Assembly (NCBI RefSeq): GCF_037975245.1
Contig: NC_092574.1
Location: forward strand, 20,086,213 to 20,150,212
Length of the DNA stretch: 64,000 nucleotides
Reading direction: 5' to 3'
Source: Apostichopus japonicus
Taxonomy: Eukaryota > Echinodermata > Holothuroidea > Aspidochirotida > Stichopodidae
The notes beneath the pieces are model-generated. The model was not told the DNA's origin. It saw nothing but the letters and a program-made list of their open reading frames with translations, and searched no databases. Made by a program: the position numbers and the translations under genes. Below are positions 27,066 through 40,762 of the stretch, one piece after another (positions within the stretch are counted from its first letter, which is position 1; the number at the start of each line of letters is the position of its first letter).

Positions 27066-29662
27066 CTTATATATATGATTTTAGTTACCAAATTTGGAAC
27101 AATTTAAAAAAAAAATCTTAACTTTACCGTGTGTTTTGGGTTCACTTTCGCAATAGGCTTGTGTTTTTTTTTGAACTGTAAGTATGTTTATCTATAATAA
27201 TATTTTATGTATAATATTCTAGCTATAATAATTTATCTATAATAATACAGTGGTATTCATTTTTTTAATTTTCCCTACAAGCCTCTTGACAAGAATTCCA
27301 TACACGCTGAAATCGTGATTTTGATTTGATCTAGAATTGTTTGTGTCCGGAAATAACCAGAGAACACCCTAAAGACAAGGACATTAAAAGCTAAACACTA
27401 TCACGTGATGCAGGGATTTTTAAATCTTTCTCCCCGTTGAACACGGATCATCGAGCGAAACTGACCATTTCTTGGACAAGGAATATAGAAAAAAAAAACT
27501 ATACTTTACCATCAGAGAGGTGCCATGGTATCATGTAGACATTTTCCAGACAATATTGATCTTTCACATAGAGGTCCGTGCTCTATTTAGAGGTTCGTGC
27601 TCTATTTCTTTCAAACAGATTTGTAAACCCGCCTCCGCCTCCGTCTCTGACTTCCCACTCCCCCCCCCCCACCACCGACACATCTCAACACTTTTACTTT
27701 TAAAGAAGACAGCAGTATGCTTTATTACTTGGGAATTCGTATCAACTTCTAACTTTTCCAAATTGTCAATATACTCACTCTCAAATATTCATGCAAGACA
27801 GATTTTGTTTTCTCCGGATATAGCCTTAGTTTTGTACCTAACTATATGAGTAATTAGGTGTTAAAGGTCATGATCTAATGAATATTCACATATTTAACGT
27901 GTGTACTCTGAAGAAGGGATCGCAATTATCAAGACTAGTACATCAGAAAGATGAAGTTAGTAGCCTACGTACGGCACACTGTAATGTAATTTCCATGGTG
28001 CGCCATTCGTGTAAGATTTCAGGCAGTAACACTCAGGGAGTAAGCCAGGGAATTAAATGTGACCATTACTGCCGAGAACTCTATCAGAAAAAGTAAAAAT
28101 ATTAGTATGGCATCATAACTGCATGTAGTACATCACACATATATATGTAGGCCCATTGCATTCCCACCAATACTCTTTGTCATTTCCCACATTATTGTTA
28201 ACATTTTTCTACCCGGATCCTAGTTACTTTCCAATGTTGTCCTATATTAGAAATTATCCCATTAATTACACTGCTGTGGCAATACTCGTTAATTTTCAGG
28301 ACTACTTTAGGAACTAAATGTCACCTGTTAGCTGACGGGGTTATGGGTTGAATCCATAAATAATGAAATGATATTTAAGTAAAAAGCATAACATATCATA
28401 TTCCCGATCTTGAATTATAAAAAGAAGAATAAAATATCAACATTTTATAAAGAATTTTATAAACACGCTGAAATGCCAAATCAATGTTGTTTCTTATTAA
28501 AGCTTTTTACGATAGTAAGCTTTCATTTCAAATAATTACACAAATTTGAAGCTTTCGATTTAATTTTCCTATGTGATAAACTGTAATAACAATAAACGTA
28601 AATGGGTAACTTACTGTTGAGAATAGAATAAAATAAAAATATAATTGAATAATTAATCATTCGGTTAAAACGAAACAAAGTCGAAATAAGTATTAGTTTG
28701 TACTATTGAAATATTAGTTTTAGTAAATTCCTGTAGGTTTGGTATTTGTTTGTATAACGAACTCTGTTGTTTTAAGACGTATACGATTCTTAAGCCTATA
28801 AATGCCTAGAACAAACTTAAAGACTATAGCTATAACCATGAACAATCTATATATCTCAACTTTCTATTGCTATAATATACCTCTTTAACTTTACCTTGTA
28901 AATATTGTTGCTATGGAGATGGAATCCTTAGGTGTGAGCCAGTGAAAGTCTGAAAGTTGGTGCTCAGAGAGGTCAGGCAGGTTGAAGGATAGATAAGGGG
29001 AGATGGGGGTCAAGAGGGGTTAGAGATGTATGTGTGTGTGTTTCTACAGTGTATACTATATTTAGACTACTTATGACATTGTATGAGAAGAAGGGAGTTC
29101 ACTGTTCACTTTTACTTGGAATTGGCCTTGTGTTGTTGTGCTGGCTGTTGGGAAAATGAAGGGTGTGGCTGAGTGAAGTGACTGCAAACTGATGGAGACC
29201 TGAGAGATTGAGTGAAGGAGTTGGGACTGGAGTAGTGAAGGAATAAAAGTCACAGAACATTATAAAAATTCTCCATCTTATCTTTGGAGTTCCACGCTTC
29301 CGCAAGAAACTTTGCAGCTTTGTCGGGACTAAACAAATACATCGATCCTCTACTCGACATAAATCGTTTACCAAATGGCAACAAATTCCGGTCATCGACA
29401 CTATAGAGGTCAAACAATGCCTTAGTGCTTTGCTTTTGTGGACTTATTAATCAAGACAATCTGTTTTGCAAAACATTAATAGAAATACATAAGCTCTCTA
29501 GATCTCTCTTAGACTTAACAGAAATAGTTTCATCCTGTCTCTGCGATATTTTCAAGATTTATGACTCTTCCACCGCCTTTAATCCCAGATACAACCGAAA
29601 TCTCCAAATGTTTGGCGGATTTAAAAAGAAGTTTGTCCGAAATCTCATAGATTTAAAAGTAC
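25741..29662. other. noncoding DNA, no gene recognised
   Basis: Contains the (TA)n tract at 27003-27063 and a 20-bp tandem duplication near 27571-27608. At 29266-29709 two adjacent plus-strand frames look mildly protein-like but are out of register and unidentified. Confidence 0.4.
27003..27063. repeat. (TA)n microsatellite
   Basis: About 30 pure TA units. Confidence 0.95.
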
Positions 29663-30046
29663 GTCCGCACAAGACACTGACATTAATTCTGAAGGCGTAC
29701 AATGCCTAACAAACACTATAGTAGAAAAAAAATAAATGTGATACTATATAGGGTGTACAACATAGCGCAATTTGTTATGATGTCAGGCTGACAGAAAGAA
29801 GACGCCAACTTTAATTCTGGAAGCGTTTAATATACAAACAACCACATAGTAGAAAATATAAATGAGATACTATAGGGTGTACAAATATAGCGCAATTTGT
29901 TATGATGTCAAGCTGACAGAAAGAAGATGCCGACTTTAATTATGAAAGTGTATAATAACAAACAAATACATAGTAGAAAATATAAATGTGATAGGTGTAC
30001 AATATAGCGCAATTTGTTATGATGTCAGGCTGACAGAAAGAGTATA
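29663..30046. repeat. tandem repeat, about 120-bp unit, just over 3 copies
   Basis: The phrase GCGCAATTTGTTATGATGTCA recurs at 29765, 29890 and 30007 (spacings 125 and 117). Each copy is followed by a GACAGAAAG motif and preceded by a CATAGTAGAAAATATAAATG-like stretch. A partial first unit starts near 29663. Copies differ by substitutions and short indels. Confidence 0.85.
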
Positions 30047-32970
30047 CGTTTTTGAATTTGTGTTATATACGGTGTCCTTCAATTACACAATATTTACTCT
30101 GACAACAATATAACAGACTATGATTTAGATGTCCATGTTCCAAGAGAAGTCAAAATAGTGTTGGCATGTAAAAGGAAACACAGAAAAATTCATACAGTTT
30201 ATGTCCATATTGTTTTTGTTCTCTTTTCCGGTGTGTTTTTTATGTTAAAATCAAAGATGTTTTGTATTGAATTGCTTCAAGTTTTATCAAATGTTGGAAC
30301 AGCGCAAATTGTTGACGTTTCTACGTTTTTTCCCTTTACCTTATTCCACATTCCGGAAAATAGAATTATTCCACATTCCTTTGAAAATAGAAATAATCTT
30401 TCATATTGCTTTTCCTATTCTGGTGACGGTTTCTTCTGTTTATGCTTCTTCCTTCTGTTTGTTTATAAAGTCACTAAAAGTATCGTGTTCTTTCCTCTTT
30501 GTGATTTTATTTCCCTGAGCTATTACGATAGTCTAGAATACAGAGGAGTATTTCGCCTAACATTGCCTCCGTCTGTTTTGTTTACCTTAAGCTAACGGTA
30601 GCGTAGATATTCTGCATTTGTAAACGAAATTATTAAAATACAACCAACTATTTCTATGGGCAGATTTTTTCACGTTTATATAGATCTTGTTACATAACAA
30701 CAATGAACATATAACGATGTGTAAGGTATATCTGTATTAATTTTAATATTCACAATTTCCACCATTAAACTATGTTAAATATGTTGAAAGCCTCTACTGC
30801 GAAACAGAATGATGATGACGTCATCTAAGTGTTCTGATCTCATTGTTAGTGATGCATTTATGCGGAAAGTAAGTTACATGTCATTATTTTTTTTTAAAAC
30901 AAAGAAAAAGGAAAGCGTAAATATATGGGTTAATGTATCTATATCTATTCTGCTATATTCAGGATATTGACCTTTTTATATCTTAAGTATTCGGGATGTT
31001 CGTGTATACCGAACAACTCACATGCCGGCTCTTCTGTCAATACCAATTTGTTAATGTTAATCCATTGTTTTAGAATTTGTGTTTACTATGGCAGACAAAA
31101 AAATCGTTAATTAAATTAAGACAGAATTGTTCCTGTAGCTTAAAATAAGCAACAGAGCATCAATTGGAGAAGTCGATGATGATTGTGTTTGATAACAGTT
31201 GAAAGCCTAATGTGTGGCTATATTGAGTTTTGTGTAGATTTTCGAGAGGCTGACCAAACGGTATATTTGCTATGCATGAGATATATTGAACCGCTTGCAA
31301 TTATATAGGACCTGCTTCCCTAAAAAAAAGAGAAAAAAATGCAGCCTATAATCGAAATGTACCTATAGCAATGCTGTAAGTAATTTGATTGTTTTAAAAC
31401 TGAATACATTGACCCGTTTTTCATCCTTTTAATTAGTGTTCATGTTTTTTTTTATAACATCTTTATTATCGAATGATTTCAACGAAGAGCTCCATTGGCT
31501 TCTTGTAATGTATGGCTCCCAAATGGAGTAATACAGTTCATTTGTAATACAGGACATGACGAAATTTATGTTACTCATAAAGCAAGTGACCGCTGTGATT
31601 TAACAATATCAGACATTTGTAACTTTCTTGTTGTTGATGTGAACATCAAGATTGTTTCAAATTCCGTTATCGATGTAATTTAAATAGCGCTCGAAACTGT
31701 TAAAATCATATGTTAAGTGTATTTGATGAAAGTTATCTGTTTTTTTTTTTAAAGCTTGTCATTTTATCATATCTAACAATCTGCCAGTTGTCGCAATTTA
31801 GTCTTTAAATGGTGAGTTATTTGACGCAAACTGTCTAATATCCTGATTTAAAATAAAATTTGCTTTCAAGTTCTCTGTTTGTTTTTTGAGTTTTCCATTT
31901 GATCATATCTACCTTTTTTTTCAGTTATCGCAATTTAAGTATTAAATATTAATTTGATTTGATTCAAACATTTTAGGGGGTGGTTAAGTTTCGACAATTT
32001 GCTATCTAGTTTGCAAATTATCTTACAAAATTAGAACAATCGTAACATATTTACATAAATATTAATCGAATGTGTGGGCTAATTTTCGTATCAGGGTAGA
32101 GTTATAACTTTCTAAACACGATCACTTCATGTCGTGACTTTGTTCTGACAACTGGATTACAGTGCGGATTACTGACAATATTAAGTTGGATAAGCTAATA
32201 ATCCTTCACTTATTAGCACGATTGGATTAGATTGTCTTATATTACGATATAAATTGGATCAGTTAATTCACGGAATTTGCTTACACCATTAAATATACTT
32301 TGGATACTGATTTTCCAGTATATTTACCACACTAAAATAGGCCCTATAGATTATAAACGATATAAATTAAACGAGCGAGTTAGCAACGTCTAGATTTTTG
32401 ACGATATTTACACATTTGATTAGTTTTGTTTTGCTAAATTCTAAATTCTAAATAAAACGTCACAATGTCGTACTGCATAGAAGAAAGACTAAACAAATTG
32501 ACCATATGAACAACACTCTCAGTATCGACGTAATAAAGAGAGAGAGAAAACTACACCATCGGGCAAATGATTATAAATGAAAGACACTTGGACGAGGAAC
32601 CGACACATTCACATCGATTTTGATGCAAATTTGATTTGTACCGCCATCGCCTGACAATGCTAATAAAAGCCACATGTGTAGTACATATCACGGAGAAAGA
32701 ACGAAAAAAAATGAAAAAGACAAGCAAGTTTAAACATTGGCCGCGAGGTGGAATGACGAAAAGACGCGTGACATTAACACTTTGTTTTCAAATACGAGAA
32801 CATAACAAGCAACAAGAAAATTGAACAGCGAAAGATTACAGACATTACAATTACAAAAATGGAATAATCAAAGATTATTTAATTTACCAAACTGAAAACA
32901 AAATAATGATAATAATCACTAATGCAGAATTGATGGTTTAAATGCAGTAAAAAAATGGCAATAAAAGATA
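30047..32970. other. noncoding DNA, no gene recognised
   Basis: Strongly AT-rich. The 145-codon frame at 30158-30595 is rich in Phe, Leu and Ser from T-rich DNA and has no recognisable motif, so I do not call it a gene. Confidence 0.4.
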
Positions 32971-33560
32971 CGCAAATGGCAAAGACGAATACAATATTGC
33001 AAAGTACAATGAAAATGTCACAATAGTAACAATGGATGGACATTTGAAAGAACTACAAAGGAGAGAAGGAAACAATGAAAGCGGACAACTTTACAAAGAC
33101 GATGAATACAAAAGAAACGTAAACAACAGGCAGAAATCATGGATTGAATTGAGTTGGAAAATAACAACGAGCTTACACAATGACGGAGACAAGAAATAGA
33201 TAAACAATCGATTGAATGAAGGGGGAAAATACAATAGAGAGATTGTGCAAATGACAATGACGAATACGACATTGAAAAGAAAGATGACTATGAGGAGAGA
33301 AAATATCATAACAATAACAATGGATTGATCAGGGCAATTCAAACAAAGGAGAGAAAGAAACAATGGAAAAGGAATTATCTTATACAAGCGATAAACAAAA
33401 TGAAACGAAAGCAACATGCAGAAAAAAGAAAGAATTGAATAAAATAAAATAAAATAAAAGATAATTGAGAGATTGTTTGAATGACAATCACGAACAAACA
33501 TTGACAAGTAAGATGACAATGAAAATATCACAATAGTAAAAATATGATCTGACTCGGTAA
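32971..33560. repeat. three diverged tandem units, A/G-rich on the plus strand
   Basis: Related units begin near 32971, 33245 and 33476. Shared phrases include GCAAATGRCAAWGACGAATAC, then GAAAATATCACAATAGTAA, then a GAGAGAAAGAAACAATG motif. Spacings are about 275 and 230 bp. Hydrophobic minus-strand frames here (84, 146 and 75 codons) are the pyrimidine-rich complement of the repeat and repeat with it. Confidence 0.7.
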
Positions 33561-35691
33561 AAAGAAAGAAACTTTAAGGGACAATGGAAGTACTTAACAC
33601 GAAATAACAGTATCACACTATAATAAATATGGGGATATAAATGGACGTTTCTTATTGTCGATACGTAAGTCGATTTGTAATTTAGTGGCGACACTGAATT
33701 AAGCAATATCACCAAAAAACAAAAGGTGTTGAGTTACAGTATAAAACAAAGCAACAAGAACAATCGCAACACTCGAAATCAGTAAGCAGTTGATATCTAA
33801 TAAAAGCCGAATCTTAATTATGCAGTTATTATTACTATTAATTAAAAAAATTGGACTATGATGATTTGTGTATCAAAATTATACAATACTGCTTATAATA
33901 TGTGCACTAAACAACACTATTAGGTAAGTATTTAGACATTTGTACTTTTATACATTAGCACGTCACACAACATAAAACGAAATGAAATGAAAAGTGTAAT
34001 TTCTGTACAGTTCATATAGAGTTTAATGGAATAAGCTGTCACACACACACCTATGATGTTTTGATGAGGTTCTCAGGCTGATCAATAAAAGTTTAACAAA
34101 GAATAAAGAAGTTAACATCCCCAACAATTAATCCATGAATGATATATGTTATGAAGTGATCATACCATACTAAAAGTAACGTTATCAAGTTTCATAAGTT
34201 TCTGTGTTGTTGAATGTTCAAAATCAAATATAGCAAATATGATATGATATTGTAGTATGGATTTTACCGCTTGCGTTTTTTCATTTTTGTTAACATTTTT
34301 GCTGTAGATGTACAAACATATCTTTACTTTTGAATTAATATTGCAAGACAATAACATCATATTGGTAGTCTTTGCAACTGCTTACAGAAAGAGAGAAAGG
34401 TAAAACAATAAGAAGTTTTTATATCAGAGCCGAATCTAACATTAAAGTAAAATAAAAATAAACAAACTAGCTAAAGATGATAATAATAAAAAAAGTATAC
34501 AAAATGTATAGCACATAGAACATTGATGACTTTGAATTTGCAGCCTAACCAATAACATATCGATATATGAGCTCCACCTCCCCCATCCTCCTCCCGATAG
34601 AGAGATGAATTACATGTCTTACCTGGAACAGTTGAAAACTATATTATTGAAGAATAGATGACAGAGACCAAATTTAGTTTCTCGAGAGACAAACAGGAAA
34701 ACGTTAGCCGTTGCTTGTTGATAAATGTCGATTGATCCCTATATCAAGCCATTTTTCATCTAAGCGACCAGTTTCCAATGAATTAAACCTTTAGTAGCAA
34801 ATATCCGCGGATAGTTTCACTTGAGCCAATGAAAATACGAGAATATATGGCATCCAGTCAAGCGTGTGTCTGTCTGAAGACAAATTGCCCGAATGGAGCA
34901 GTGAAATGACATCTACAAGTATTCTCACATCGCAATTTAATGCAATTCCGGCTTGTTCATCTACGGTAGACGAACTTAGTTTCTGCAGCAGTTTTTTTTC
35001 TTTTTCTTCTTGCATATTGTGAACAGTAAAACTGTATATTTCGTTACCTTGGTACCTTGCAATCTAGGTTCTTAGTTTTGACATAGACAAGGTAGATAAA
35101 AAAATGAACAAACAAAACCACATAACAAAAAAGGTCATCCTTATCAGTACGGGCTATACCTATATATATACAAGGCTGTTAACATCACATGCTACAACAC
35201 ATTATTTCTTTCTCGTTTTACGTGTCAAATACGTCACAAATTTATCGACTTTATCCTAAGGGTGATTAGACATCAAACAATAAAATATCCAACTTTCGGA
35301 GAACTCTAAATGGTTTGTTGAGAATTATTTCGGTCCATTTCATGACGAACAGCTGAACTCCATCAGATTGTTAAGAACAATCCAAATTTCTTTCACCAAA
35401 TATCACGTAAAGTTTTTAAGAAATATTTCAGAAAATTTGCCATTTTAAGCTTTTATCGGGAGGGAAAATGAAATGAAAAATGTAAAAAGAAAATTAAAAA
35501 GTAGGAGCAAAGAATATTTTGCTGCAAATTCAGACCAGTGACCTTAGGATCCCAATCCACAATAGGAATTCGTCAGTTTAATTATAAATATATAAATAAT
35601 TGATAAAGAGGAATAGATAAAGACATTGTAAGAAATATCAAAGGGCAAATACATGGCCAACTAAAGGCTAAGCTAGATCGCAATTCGAACC
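33561..35691. other. noncoding DNA, no gene recognised
   Basis: AT-rich sequence; short frames only, with no family resemblance and no mobile-element ends seen. Confidence 0.4.
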
Positions 35692-35717
35692 CTTATTATT
35701 ATTATTATTATTATTAA

Positions 35718-35762
<45 letters not shown>

Positions 35763-35789
35763 CATTATTATTATTATTATCATTATTGT
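35692..35789. repeat. (TTA)n microsatellite, imperfect
   Basis: About 32 TTA units with several ATC or AAT interruptions. Confidence 0.93.
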
Positions 35790-37687
35790 TATATGATAAG
35801 ACAAAGCCATCGAAAGCTGGAGTTGTGATTTCGGTCATTTTAGCACGTGTTTAAACCATCAACATCTGACCATTGACCTATGATGTCATCAAGATGTTCA
35901 TCAGCCCCTGCCCTTACACCTTTGACATTTAGATTAGCAATTAGTTTCGCAGACTCGTATATATACATTCGCTTAACGTTTTGACCTCTAACCCACAAAG
36001 GGTAATTCCGTCCATGTTATATGTTTTACCTAATAGTATCCCGTCCCTTCTATCGCATACTAACCCTGAATATTTCGGTCCAGGGCCTCAAAGGGGCGTG
36101 TAACAATTTGAGTAGCATTCTTGCACAAGTTGTTGATAGCGTACACAATATCCCCATGCCCCCAGTCCTTAACATAGGAAAGAGATAGAAATTCACACGA
36201 GCTTGTCATCTTAGCTATAACCTGACACCGAACGATTTTGGCATACACCCTCGGGCATTTCAAACACATTTAGGGATTTGCTTTTTGTCCTTTTGCATTC
36301 TTATAGTTTTCTTCTTGTAAATTTTATTTTGTTGAAAATAGTTGTTGAAATACGTTTTTTTTTTCTACGGTGGCAAATTTGCTTGCACCAATGATAATGT
36401 CGTCCTTGGACCTCATCGGATGTTAACAGTACTTCAGCAGACATTTAATCCAAAGTAAACTAGCCTCTCTTTCTGTAGAAGATATTCTTTCCACAATTTG
36501 AATGGTTCACAAAATTCTAAAATATCAAATCCAAGGCTATCACTTCGCCAAAACATGATAAAAGAGGAGGAGGAGAGGGAATTATCATATTTCCCAATCT
36601 TCGACAGATATATATTTGTTAATGCTGTCCTTGTTTTTAAAACCCCAGGTACCTAGATCTGCATAATTGATCTCAATGCAGAAGAAAACCTTGCCCCTTT
36701 TGTATGATACAAATTAATATGGAAGGTGAGGAGGGAGGCGGGCTAGTTGGGGGGGGGGAGTATTGTGGTGAAGCTGTATAGACGATTTGAAAAAGTTATG
36801 TAAGACATGTTTGATAAATATAATATGATACATCGGGTCATTAATTATACGGTCTACATACAACCAAAAACATATTCGGCTTTGTTCCAGTTTATTATAA
36901 ATAGTATATCTAGTGTCTTGGGGAGTTACTGGATCAAACATGGTGTTGTTATAACAACATTCCAAATGAATGAAATTGCAGTCTAGAAAGATTTGGAATT
37001 GCTAGGTGGGAATAATTTATTGACCTTGAAAACGAGCAAAGCGAACGAAAACTGTTTGAACGTATGGAAAGTTCTTATACTTGATCTTGATATATACTTG
37101 ACGAAGAACCATTGAAATTCGAGTGATATAACATAAAGGACTCACTGCCCATTGGATGTATATAACGTCAATCTAACAAGTATACGTGTTCAGGAAGCTT
37201 GTCTTCGAAATTAACGTAGGTCCACAAATTATGAGACACTACCCAGACAAAATTTCGCGCGAAAACTTCTCAGTTGAGTCCCAGAATTTCTGTTCTGTGC
37301 GGTTTTTTTCGGAGCTTTACCGTCGGAGATCGATAAAGTTATCTTTTTTTTTATACCATTCCAATAGTCCAAGTTATCTTTCATGCATGTTTCTGACCTT
37401 CGATTCTGAAGGGGGGGTGGGGGGGGGCTCCGGGCCCATAGCCACGAGGGTTGGCATTCTGGGCATTACCCCAAAATTTCGAATATGTCCCCTCCAATTT
37501 CGTTTCAAATTTGTGTTATCAGTAATGGACCCTTATGGTGGATCCATGCAAACGCCCCACTGAGACAAACATTATGCCCCTCCAAACAAACACTCCTTCC
37601 AACCAAATTTGACAAGCTGGCTAAGAGCCCGCGTGGCACAGTACTCATAGAAGAAACTGTGTCGTGGACCAAATTGCCTTCACTTCA
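35790..37687. other. noncoding DNA, no gene recognised
   Basis: Frames here (for example 37186-37563) include G-run translations and look like chance. Confidence 0.4.
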
Positions 37688-37695
37688 GTCTAAAG

Positions 37696-37994
37696 CTGGG
37701 GTGGGCAACCTAAAGTCCGCGTGCCACATGCGGCTCGCCAGCGACTTTTTGCGGCCCGTGAGATGTCTCAAGAAAAAAAAAATCAATCTATTTTACATCA
37801 TCACCTTTAATTTTAAACTGTACTGTATTGACATTATGTTTTTGTGAATACAGATTAAGTACACACACGTATTGCTTGAAAGTCATCGGAATCAAACGTT
37901 TGAAATCAACAGCAGGTACTTGGTAATGTGCGGCCCAGACAATTTTTCACTCCTTTTATCTGGCCCATTCATTCAAAAAGGTTGCCCATCCCTG
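37696..37994. mobile_element. non-autonomous hAT MITE (299 bp)
   Basis: The left end is CTGGGGTGGGCAACCT; the right end is the complement of CAGGGATGGGCAACCT (two mismatches in 16). A perfect 8-bp target duplication GTCTAAAG flanks it (37688-37695 and 37995-38002). The interior has no transposase. It is a different family from the MITE at 19679. Confidence 0.92.
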
Positions 37995-38002
37995 GTCTAA
38001 AG

Positions 38003-40660
38003 AGATATTTCAGGATATACTCATAGGGCTGCAAGTTTATGCATCATTCACTACAGTACCGAAACATTTGTGTTCAACGCATTTGTAATAGCCTATAATG
38101 AAAATATTGTGATTTTTTTGCAGTTGGAAAAGTCTATTCATGACATTATAGATACAGTTATTTAATTCACTCGCCCTAACAAACAGAGTGAATTCCAACG
38201 GTTTTTATCTCAGAACATGCTATGCAATTTTAACCTGGACATCTTTGCTGCGTTCTGTATAAGTCCGTTTTAGTAAACATCTTGAATCTCGACGTTGCAC
38301 CGTTCTTGTTTCCATTTTGCAAGGTTTGTGATAATCTTATTGTTACTTATCTTGTATCGCCCCTAAGTCACATATTTAAATCGCCTTTTAAGCATTGCTT
38401 GCATTATACGCATGGCTGCTCTCTGCTGTCCGGTAACACTGACCTCTCTAGTAATTGCCGAATGAAACCTTTTTCGATATCTTTTGATAATTTCGTTCTA
38501 TAAACTGACTCAAGTGAAAACGATATTGTTTCTTATAGCTTTGTTTTGGTTTTCACTTGGTTACCTGAATGTGCGTCAAATCTTCACAATCTTTAATTTG
38601 CCATTTTGCTTTCCTTGTAATAAAATAATTGTTGTGATGCTGAAACCTTGGATTGGAGAGAATGGCCTGCAGTCACGACAGAGCGAAACGTGACAAACAT
38701 ATATATATACTACTAAAGTAAATTGACGTGGAATCCTTGAATACAAATTTTTATCGTGTCTAACGTTCTGTTTTCACATAAAAAAAGAAGATAATTCACA
38801 GTTTCTGGTGTGAAAAGGTCGAGGTATGAAGTATTTGGGGTCAGCTAAGGTATCAATATACTGTAATTCCTTTCCTGATCACATTTGTTCCAAATGATTT
38901 ACTAAACAGTAAATAAAAGTGCAAACTGTTGTTTATAGATGGCCACGACTTGCAATTCATACGAATAACATTGAAATCACTTTAATGGGTTTTTTCTTCT
39001 TCTTTAAATATTTCATATTTTAATATATAGATAATTTAAATTTACCTGTTTAGATGTAAATTGTGCAAAAAGAAACATTTGCTTACATTGGACATATTAA
39101 CACTATATAGAAAATTCAAAAAAATATCTCAGTGAAGATTTCATTTTTTTCAACACTGTAGCGGAAAGAAATCTTTATAGCGTTGGATAGTTATTTTCGA
39201 ACATTCGTCGTCGGTTGAAACCACGACGAATATCAGGCAAAATCAAAGCAGGTCTTCTTTGAAATTACAAAATACAAAATGTTTCACCTTTGAAAACGTC
39301 GATCATAATTTTTCCCTGGATAAGCCCCTTTAAATTTTCAACCAATTGGCGTTGCAATGGGAATCAAAATACTATTAGAAGCAGTTGCAATGGATGGTTA
39401 TTTAATGCAAAATCCTTAGGATGTGTTGAACATTTCCTCTCTCCATCTCCATCTCTCCACTTCTCTCTCTCTCTGTCTGTCTCTTCCAGCTTTAAATATT
39501 TTCACTTGACTTAATCTTTTGCAGGACGATTATATCATTATGACACTAAACAAAATAATAATTGATCGTGTATAGCTTTCAGCATTTTTCTTAATTAACT
39601 GTCAAAATCCTTTTTTTTTTTGTTGCTTTCTCTTCCCCGTTTTATTTATTACTATAATTTATTGTTTTATTACATTTGTGAGTTATATAGAATCGAACGA
39701 ACAAGAATAATTATTCGGGGCATATTGTCCTAGAGCGAGAAGTTAAAAGTCACTTAACACTCAGAATTACAGTTCGGTGACGTTTTACCCGTTGAACTTT
39801 TACTCTAAATGTCAAGTAACCAGGGGAAAAAGCTACATGGGAAACATCTCGATTAATAGTTGTTAAAGTAAAAATCGCGCTCGCGTCAGTTTTACTTCAT
39901 TCTTGTTTTTTGTTTTTTCCCTGTCCGTAGGCTTTAAAATTTAAAGCATGGACTAAACGGCACTAATCATATTCATTGTTCTTTTCGTTCTTTTTCTTTT
40001 CCAATTTTTATAAAACAGACAAAAAAGCAACTGTAATACAACGCCATATAGAACTACTCTTTTAGAGGAATTGATTTCGGTATTTTAAATTCTGCAGACC
40101 CAACCACACGTGTTTAACTACGTGATACATACAATAGCGCAATAGCAAGCTGTGTGGTAATTGTCATGGTTACAGCAGTCTGTATAGGAGTGGTCGTCGG
40201 GGAGAAGAAAGCTCTCGTTTACCATGTCATTAACTGTAGTTGAAAACAAAAGGCCACAATTTAATAAGACTATTAAACGGAAAATATCCCATTCCTAATT
40301 CGATCCCCACCTCCCGCCCCTACACCCCTCCCCCTCCCCCTCCCCGCCAACACTCATCACTTGCTATCATGATATGTTAATGATTCGAAGGTGTCGCGTT
40401 TTCATATGCTCCTTATATTCATGATGGGTGATTTGGAAGAAAGTATGATATATTAATATATTTGTAAGAAAAGAGACAATGGAAAAGACTGATCTTACTG
40501 CTTCATACATCTTTTAATAAAACTCTTATCTGGAATAATGGATTTAAAAATATAATACAGGAAACTGTAAACTATCATGTAGTGTCCGTACAATGCATTC
40601 TCAAATAGATCATGTGGCATAAAACAACCTAAGTAGATCAGACGCAATCATATAATCATA
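38003..40660. other. noncoding DNA, no gene recognised
   Basis: AT-rich, with short CT-rich simple runs (39440-39490) and C-rich runs (40300-40350). No coding signal seen. Confidence 0.4.
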
Positions 40661-40671
40661 CATACACACAT

Positions 40672-40759
<88 letters not shown>
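40661..40759. repeat. (CA)n/(TA)n compound microsatellite
   Basis: A short imperfect CA tract runs into about 38 pure TA units. Confidence 0.95.

Positions 40760-40762
<3 letters not shown>

Noticed and set aside
30158-30595. 145-codon Phe/Leu-rich frame as a membrane protein
   Set aside because: T-rich DNA gives hydrophobic residues by default; no conserved motif or helix pattern of a known family.
33091-33531. 146-codon hydrophobic minus-strand frame
   Set aside because: It is the complement of an A/G-rich tandem repeat and repeats along with it.
35680-35692. B-box-like GGGTTCGAATT (minus strand) as a tRNA or SINE
   Set aside because: No A box at the right distance, no cloverleaf, and the flanking TTA run is on the wrong side for a SINE tail.
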